Assembly: GCA_015680685.1 (NCBI GenBank)
Contig: MNCI01023457.1
Coordinates: forward strand, 1,372-36,796
Length of the DNA stretch: 35,425 bases
Reading direction: 5' to 3'
Source: Gnetum montanum
Lineage: Eukaryota > Streptophyta > Gnetopsida > Gnetales > Gnetaceae
Shown here: piece by piece, positions 30,071-35,425 of the stretch
How the letters are laid out: every line of letters starts with the position of its first letter
How positions within the stretch are numbered: position 1 is the first letter of the stretch
Program-made: the position numbers and the translations under genes
The notes under the pieces: model-generated
Seen by the model: only the letters and a program-made list of their open reading frames with translations
The model's database searches: none
Told to the model about the DNA's origin: nothing

Positions 30071-30375
30071 TACAAGCCCCTGACTAGTCCAAACCATTCC
30101 ATATAATGATTGACACATCTAATTATGCCTTAGGATCCGTACTAACACAGTTAGATGAACAAAAATGCCCTTATAACATCCACTGTGCGAGTAAGAGTAT
30201 TGCTGGTACACAACTCAACTACACAACTACAGAAAAGGAATTAATGGCTATAGTGTTTGCATTGGACAAATTTAGGCACTATGTGTTAGGCTACAAAGTG
30301 TACATTCATACAGATAGTAAATCGAAAAGGCACTAAGAACATAGTTGTAGATCACTTATCTCGGTTGTGTTGGGA
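30071..30375 (+). pseudogene. RNase H of the outer element, with internal deletion
   Basis: The frame gives SKPFHIMIDTSNYALGSVL, LNYTTTEKELMAIVFALDKF, then VLGYKVYIHTDSKS. From about 30322 it jumps to KGTKNIVVDHLSRL in a different frame. In the minus-strand copy (15960-16120) roughly 26 codons lie between these points, from the segment after HIDH to the QEFDL...Y region. The deletion removes the C-terminal catalytic part of the domain and shifts the frame into integrase. Confidence 0.85.
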
Positions 30376-31700
30376 CAGCAAAGAGGATGAATATGCCATA
30401 TCTGATCATTTTCCTGATGAAACCCTCTTTGTTGGTGTAGTGAACAACCAACCCATGGGCATGAATTATTATAGTAGCATTCTCATCTATCTTCTTTCCC
30501 AACAAACACCATAGGGGTTGGACTTTAGGAAGAAGCAACAGTTTCTTCACAAAACCAAGTACTTCATGAAGATCAGAGGACAACTTTACAAAGTCTATCC
30601 TGACAGCTTGGTTCGATGGTGTGTACCCAATGTGGACCAACGAAGGGTTCTCCAGGATGCTCATGAGGGCCCTTGTGGGGGTCATTATGCAGGGAGACAA
30701 ACAACCATCAAAATCCTACTTGCAGGATATTACTGGCCAACACTGTTTCAGGATGCCCATCATTTTTTCCAATCCTATGAGTGTTGTCAACATGATGGTG
30801 GAATGACTGCTAGAATGGAGGGTCCACAACAATGGATTCAACCGTTGGAACCCTTCGACATTTAGGGAATAGACTTTATGGGGTCCATTACACCAATGTC
30901 CAATGGAAAAGCTTATATCATCGTTGTTGTTGACTATTTAACAAAATGGGTTGAAGAAGCTACTGTAACAAACTGCACATCATCTATAGTTGCACGATTT
31001 GTACAACAAGTCGTAAATAGGTTTGGTGTGCTGCGTGCACTTATCTCGGCTAACGGAACACATTTCATGGTTGCAACCTTTTGAAAATTGATGCAACAAT
31101 TAGGGGTTATACATAAATTGACTACACCTTATTACCCCCAAGCTAATGGCTAAGCCGAGGTCACTAATCGGGAGATTACTAGAATATTAACAAGGAAAAT
31201 TAGCAAATATAGACGAGATTGGAGCACTAAATTGAATGATGCTCTCTGGGCCTACCACTCCACTTGGAAACTCCCTATAGGCTACTCTCCCTATGAGTTA
31301 GTGTACGGAAAAATTCCAAAGCTTCTAATTCAAATCGAGCTCCAGACACTGTCCATGGCATGTGACCTCCACCTTGACCTTGATCTAGCACAAAAACAAA
31401 GATTGGAAACTTTAAAGATACTAGACAAGAATCGTTTGGTTGCCCTATCATTAAACAAGTTACATAAGGCACATAACAAGCAATGTCATGACTTAAGAAT
31501 TTGAAAGGTTAAGTACCAACCAAGAGATAAGGTCATTTATTGGAACCCCGCGCATGTACCACAACGTACGAAATTTTAAACATTGTGGGAAGGACCTTAT
31601 TATTCATACAAACTTCCCCTCAGGAGCCATGACAATATACAATCCTAAAAGCCCTGATAAGATATTACTAGTCAATGTGCAACAAACAAAACCTTTCCAT
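30376..31700 (+). pseudogene. Integrase of the outer element, broken
   Basis: One frame holds the whole domain with stops. In order: an N-terminal HHCC finger (HEGPCGGHYAGRQTTIK ... SYECCQHD, about 30661-30795), a core beginning GIDFMGSITPMSNGKAY (about 30868), YLTKWVEEA, ISANGTHF, YYPQANG[12 protein letters not shown], a [20 protein letters not shown] segment (31253-31312), and a C-terminal YQPRDKVIYWNPAHVPQRTK segment (31515-31570). The first catalytic D is kept. The second is replaced by A (31049-31051). The E (31157-31159) is present, but a stop lies two codons before it. The copy cannot act. Confidence 0.9.
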
Positions 31701-33677
31701 GAACTAAGAACAGCCAGTGCAAATTAAACCTCTGATAGCGGACAACCTCACTTGTTATGTTGGATCTCTCCCTTTAAATTCAGTCATGGGGGAGATGGCC
31801 ACCTATGCTAATCAATTGAGGCCCTCAATTCTTTTAAGTTTTTTTTTACACATTTTTGTTTTACAAATTTCTTTAACTTTTCTTATTTTTTTTACAACAT
31901 CGTTTATACTTTTTCTTTTATTTGTGTGTGTCTTATCCATTTTGTTAAGTTTATCACCCAATAAGTGCTCTTAATGATGGTATGAACTGTTTTCTATTAG
32001 TTGCTAATGTTTGGTTATTACCTTTAAGTTATGATGTTCATACTAAGGTATGGTTCTTTTGATATAGCAGGCAATGAGTCCACATCATCCATACATCCAT
32101 AAATCTCTATGGTCTCTCTTGGCTTGGAACTGTACAGTCCCTTTCTTCAAAATAATAAGAACTATCAATGAATCGAAGACTGGGCATTTCTCAAACTAAG
32201 GGAGGACTCAAGGATTGAAAAGGGTGTGGCTTCAAGGGAACTTGATGCATTTGTGTTGGCCATTCTCTTGGGTTCTTGGATGTTTTCTTCTTGAGTTTTC
32301 TTACCGTTTCGACGTTACCCAATTATCGGGAAGCTGAGTGAATAAAAATAAAAATAAGAAGTCTTTGTATGTTGTGGTTCTCACGCAAAAAAAATAGTGA
32401 GAATTCAAAGCACACCCCTTAGAAGAAATAATCATCTGGGCTACAAGCACTAGTTATGGAACTAAAATAAACATGTTCCCTCTAACTAAGACCCTTCTCG
32501 CTTTCTATTCTCTTCTCCTTCATTTCATCGGAATGGTGGTGGCTCTTTGGGGATGCATCCTTATTACTTCAGGTGGATGGATTGGCCAAATACATTAATG
32601 CAAAGTCACTGGATGTGATTTGTTTGAAGCTGAACTTGGAATGCGATCTACTAAGTCACATTAACCATGAAATACACAAGGGGCTATACACCACCTTGTT
32701 CTTGAGACTCCATTTCATTCTCTTCTCTCCATCATTCTTTCTCCATTATTCCCCTCATTGCCGGTTGTATTAGTAGTCCATATCTTTGTGGATGCATTAT
32801 TTTCTTTGTGGTAAATTCTTGTGGTTAAGACTTTAACTCTTATTCCAAATGACATTCTCAAAGCCTACGGACTCTTTAAATGTGGGTTTGTTAGAAAATT
32901 AAGAGCATGAGCCTGCTTTGGGGAGGACCCACTAGAATTCCTATTTGTTGCATCCATTAATTTCTTTCCTTTTAACATTGCTGCAATCACCATTTATTTC
33001 ATTCATTTCCATCTTTGACATCCCTTTTTATCGACATTGTCATTGTCTCTTTTTCTTCATCCTTCTTGTTCCTTCTCTTTTTCCATTCTCTTGCTATCGA
33101 AGGTTCACGATTAGTCATGGGGGTCCTAGTCCAATTTTTTCGATTTTCTCCTAAACCCTACACCTTGGGTAGTCATCATTAGTATATGTCCAAAATCCAC
33201 ATCAGCCATACCACAACTCAGCCAATGGACCTTACATCGAAGCAAGGTATCAATTACATTATGACTCATTTACCCTTGCTAATATAAGAGTGTGTTGTGT
33301 GTGCAGATGACAATCATACAACAATGGATTGGACCTGGAGGGAACACTCGGAATGGATCAGTGCTGAGGTAGCTATGCAAGGAGCAAGATTGATTGCGTG
33401 CTTATGGATGGACAACGAAGAATGCAATCTTGGCATTGGCAACAATAGACTTCTTCTCTCTTCTCTCTTCTCTCTCAGCTACCATATAAAGCCTGATATC
33501 AAATGTATAAAGTGTTCACTCTTGTTGTCGTGAACACCAATTTTTTCATGTTCTATAGTGATGATCTGTTCACATGTCATCCCATTCACCATTAGTTCCA
33601 TTCAAGTCAATAATCTCATACCTTCCCAATATTTTCTAAGGAACTCAAGGACTAGTTTTTATTCAATCATGGGGGTA
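31701..33677 (+). other. 3' noncoding region of the outer element
   Basis: About 2 kb, aligned with 22486-24416 of the inner element. It starts with GGATCTCTCCCTTTAAATTC and GGGGGAGATGGCCACC (31782-31803). It has a T-rich tract, GGCAATGAGTCCACATCATC near 32070, GGGGAGGACCCACTAGAATT near 32918, and a TCATGGGGGTCC stretch near 33115. Near 33300 a GTTGTGTGTGCAG acceptor-like site precedes the frame DWTWREHSEW...SAEVAMQGA. TCATGGGGGTA (33668-33677), a short purine run, precedes the 3' LTR as a weak polypurine tract. No extra ORF like that of the minus-strand element is present. Confidence 0.75.
33667..33677 (+). other. Weak polypurine tract of the outer element
   Basis: ATCATGGGGGTA with a G5 run directly before the 3' LTR start at 33678. 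The inner element has ATCATGAGGGTA at the same place. It is short for a plant gypsy element but is correctly placed. Confidence 0.5.
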
Positions 33678-34471
33678 TGATGGGAAGCGATATCGCATGG
33701 GCCACGATATCGTGTCCTTCCCTATGATATCGTAGTCCACCGTCAATTTTATAAATAAGAGGCAACTCTCCCTTGTTTCTCCATCTAGATCTAGAACTTA
33801 GCCAAACTCTTGCCATTTTTCCATTCCAGAGTTACAATAATTTCCATGTGCCCATAGTAGGAGTCCCAAAGTGAACGAATCTTTATTCGAGCAATTTTGT
33901 ACCTGAGCACACAATTGTGTACGACAATAGAGACAAACTTTTGGGTAAACCTTGTAGTGCATGGACTAAGCTAAATAGGACTTTAATTATTGTTAATTTT
34001 TTAAATTCTTTCTTAAGGACTTAATCTCTCTTAACCCTCAACTCTCATAGCTAAGTGCATTCAATACGACCACTTCGAGCACGTGCGTTACGCTTGGTAA
34101 TCCTAGTAACGAATAACATTTGGGAATCCTAGCAGTGTTGCATTGGTTCAAGGTGTGAAATGGCAAGTGGGAATGGATATTGATGCTAGGGTAACTAAGG
34201 CTTAGTTAGTTAAAGAGTAGTTACTTAGTCTCTTCATCCTTTCCCCTCATTAGCATAGGCAATAAAACATAAAAGATATAAAAATCACATGCCTCAAGCT
34301 TACTTAGCCATACAACCATAAAAAATACAAGTAAGCTTGGGAGGACAAGAATTGATTAACCTTAGGTGTTCCATAAGGCGTGTAGGCACTTAGTCTGTGG
34401 AGTTTGACCGGATCGTGCGTGTAACGCTCATATTCATATGGTTGAGTGTAGGGGTACCTCGTCACTCATCA
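33678..34471 (+). mobile_element. Outer element 3' LTR
   Basis: A complete 794-base LTR, TGATGGGAAGCGATATCGC to CTCGTCACTCATCA. Palindromes GCGATATCGC, ACGATATCGT and ATGATATCGT lie at 33687-33734, and TATAAATA at 33750-33757. It is followed by the target duplication ACATA (34472-34476). It served as the template for locating the break in the 5' LTR. Confidence 0.95.
33750..33757 (+). promoter_or_regulatory. TATA box of outer 3' LTR
   Basis: TATAAATA followed by AGAGG, about 72 bases into the LTR. Confidence 0.65.
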
Positions 34472-34476
34472 ACATA

Positions 34477-34846
34477 TCTCAGGTTGGCAAGCTCCATGTA
34501 TTTGATCATCTCCTCTATTTGTAACTCCTTTAGGTGAATTTATACTTTATTATATTAATCAATCCCATCAACAATGGGCTTCCATAATTCACATCCTTGT
34601 TGGAGTTATTGGAGGGTCTCGTTCACCTTTACCTTTATCACTTGAATGTGTTTCTCATTTATTACCTTTTGTAGGCTAACTTGGTCTTTGTAGTGATTTT
34701 TGACTCTCTCAAATTTGAGAGCCTCTAATTTCTAGGTGACTACTTCTATTGTAGTCTTTTATTGAAGGCAACATGCCTTCTCCATGGAGAGGTTTCTTTT
34801 CTCCTTAACTCTATATTTATTGTGGCTAGTTACTCCTACTATTGAT
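34477..34846 (-). pseudogene. Second copy of the extra ORF, right fragment
   Basis: Aligns with about 8975-9350 (shared CTCCATGTATTTGATCATCT, AACTCCTTTAGGTGAATTTA and TTTGTAGTGATTTTTGACTC). It continues the fragment at 16994-17392 across the outer-element insertion. At about 34847 the homology stops and a primer-binding site begins, so in this copy the ORF remnant is almost all of the internal region. Confidence 0.8.
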
Positions 34847-34852
34847 GAGTGC

Positions 34853-34871
34853 TCCCTAACAATAGTGCCAA
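34853..34871 (-). other. Degenerate primer-binding site at the right edge
   Basis: The minus strand reads TTGGCACTATTGTTAGGGA right after the LTR end (34872). It differs from TGGCGCCGTTGCCGGGGA only by transitions. It marks the LTR to its right as a 5' LTR on the minus strand. Confidence 0.65.
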
Positions 34872-35425
34872 TGATGAGTGGTGGGTACCCCTATGCTCAA
34901 CCATACGAATTACAAATGTTCATGTACAATCCAGTCAAATTCCATGGATGGGATTAGTTGTGACATCTATATCATTATTTCTTGATTGTAATTCACTATC
35001 TTCCCACTTTGACTAGTGGTAGCTTTGTCACATATGGTTTAGTCTAGAGTGAGGCACATGATTCTTGATGTTGTTTCAACCATATGCTACTCCTAACGAT
35101 AATAAAGAAATCAATTATTTAAACTAATTAACAATGGAAAGTAAAGTCTAAACTAGTTTATGTATCCACTACTGGAATTATGAAATGCTATTGTACTAGG
35201 CGAACCAAGCAATAATGATGTTGGGGTACCAAGAAAATATGTGTTTACACTCAAAATTGGTTGCACTCATTCCAAAAATTCATTAACATGCATGGAAACA
35301 TAAATATTAACTAAGTACATGGAATATAAATTTCATTAAAAATAAATTTAATCTAATTCAAAGTGTTGCAATGAATAAGAATCAATCTAGATCTTATTGT
35401 TATTCATGGAATGTGTCCAGGTACA
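34872..35425 (-). mobile_element. Minus-strand LTR running off the window end
   Basis: On the minus strand it ends GGGGTACCCACCACTCATCA, the family terminus. It shares short blocks with 7294-7950 (the CACTATCTTCCCA, GAGGCACATGATT and AAGTGTTGCAA areas), but is clearly more diverged than the 16730-16993 copy. Its U3 lies beyond the window. Confidence 0.75.

Larger units (their letters stand above)
17393..34471 (+). mobile_element. Outer Athila/Tat-like LTR retrotransposon, interrupted by the inner one
   Basis: Both LTRs are present (17393-18032 joined to 25374-25541, and 33678-34471), with a primer-binding site at 25542, gag, protease, RT, RNase H, integrase, a long 3' noncoding region and a 5-bp target duplication. 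Without the inner element and its extra target copy it is about 9.7 kb long. By eye the two LTRs differ at about 18 of 250 compared positions near the TATA box. All coding domains carry stops, and RNase H has an internal deletion, so the copy is dead. It sits inside a copy of the minus-strand extra ORF. Confidence 0.92.

Noticed and set aside
30356-30700. Minus-strand 114-codon frame opposite the RNase H-integrase linker
   Set aside because: It is the antisense shadow of the integrase region, whose sense translation carries clear motifs.

Overview
This window looks like intergenic, repeat-built DNA from a large plant nuclear genome. I found no intact host gene, tRNA, rRNA or CRISPR array. Nearly everything recognisable is a decayed retroelement. 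Most belong to one Ty3/gypsy family of the Athila/Tat type: gag, an aspartic protease with a downstream GRAWLST motif, RT, RNase H, an integrase with an HHCC finger, LTRs of about 0.8-1.0 kb bounded by TGATG...CATCA, and a primer-binding site resembling the complement of tRNA-Asp. A gymnosperm such as a conifer is a reasonable guess from the density of old nested elements, but the sequence does not prove it.

Layout. 1-244 is the end of a plus-strand LTR. It abuts a minus-strand RNase H fragment of a different gypsy lineage (245-580), then about 1.5 kb with nothing convincing. 2110-3540 is a plus-strand gag-like relic. 3590-6760 is a minus-strand LINE with ORF1, endonuclease and RT remnants. 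7294-17392 plus 34477-35425 is minus-strand Athila/Tat-like material: three related LTRs (7294-8328, 16730-16993, 34872 to the window end), two of them (16730-16993 and 34872-end) followed by PBS relics, with heavily deleted internal regions between them. This minus-strand material carries RNase H and integrase (14640-16535) and a long extra ORF (8517-11263) that I cannot name with confidence. A foreign 1.4-kb block with a plus-strand TATA box sits at about 13055-14422.

A plus-strand element (the outer element, 17393-34471) inserted into the second copy of that extra ORF, giving the 5-bp target duplication ACATA. Its own 5' LTR was later split by a second plus-strand element (the inner element, 18033-25368), giving the target duplication CTTAC. 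This is a clear three-level nest. The outer element keeps gag, protease, RT, RNase H and integrase, all broken. The inner element keeps gag and protease but lacks RT, RNase H and integrase, so it is a non-autonomous form.

The parts do not work together as living genes. They record successive insertions of one family into itself, followed by point-mutational decay dominated by changes of the C-to-T/G-to-A kind. The least explained signals are the palindromic GCGATATCGC clusters in front of the LTR TATA boxes, the extra ORF of the minus-strand element, a conserved splice-acceptor-like short reading frame near the 3' end of the plus elements, and the TATA-bearing block at 13.1-14.4 kb.
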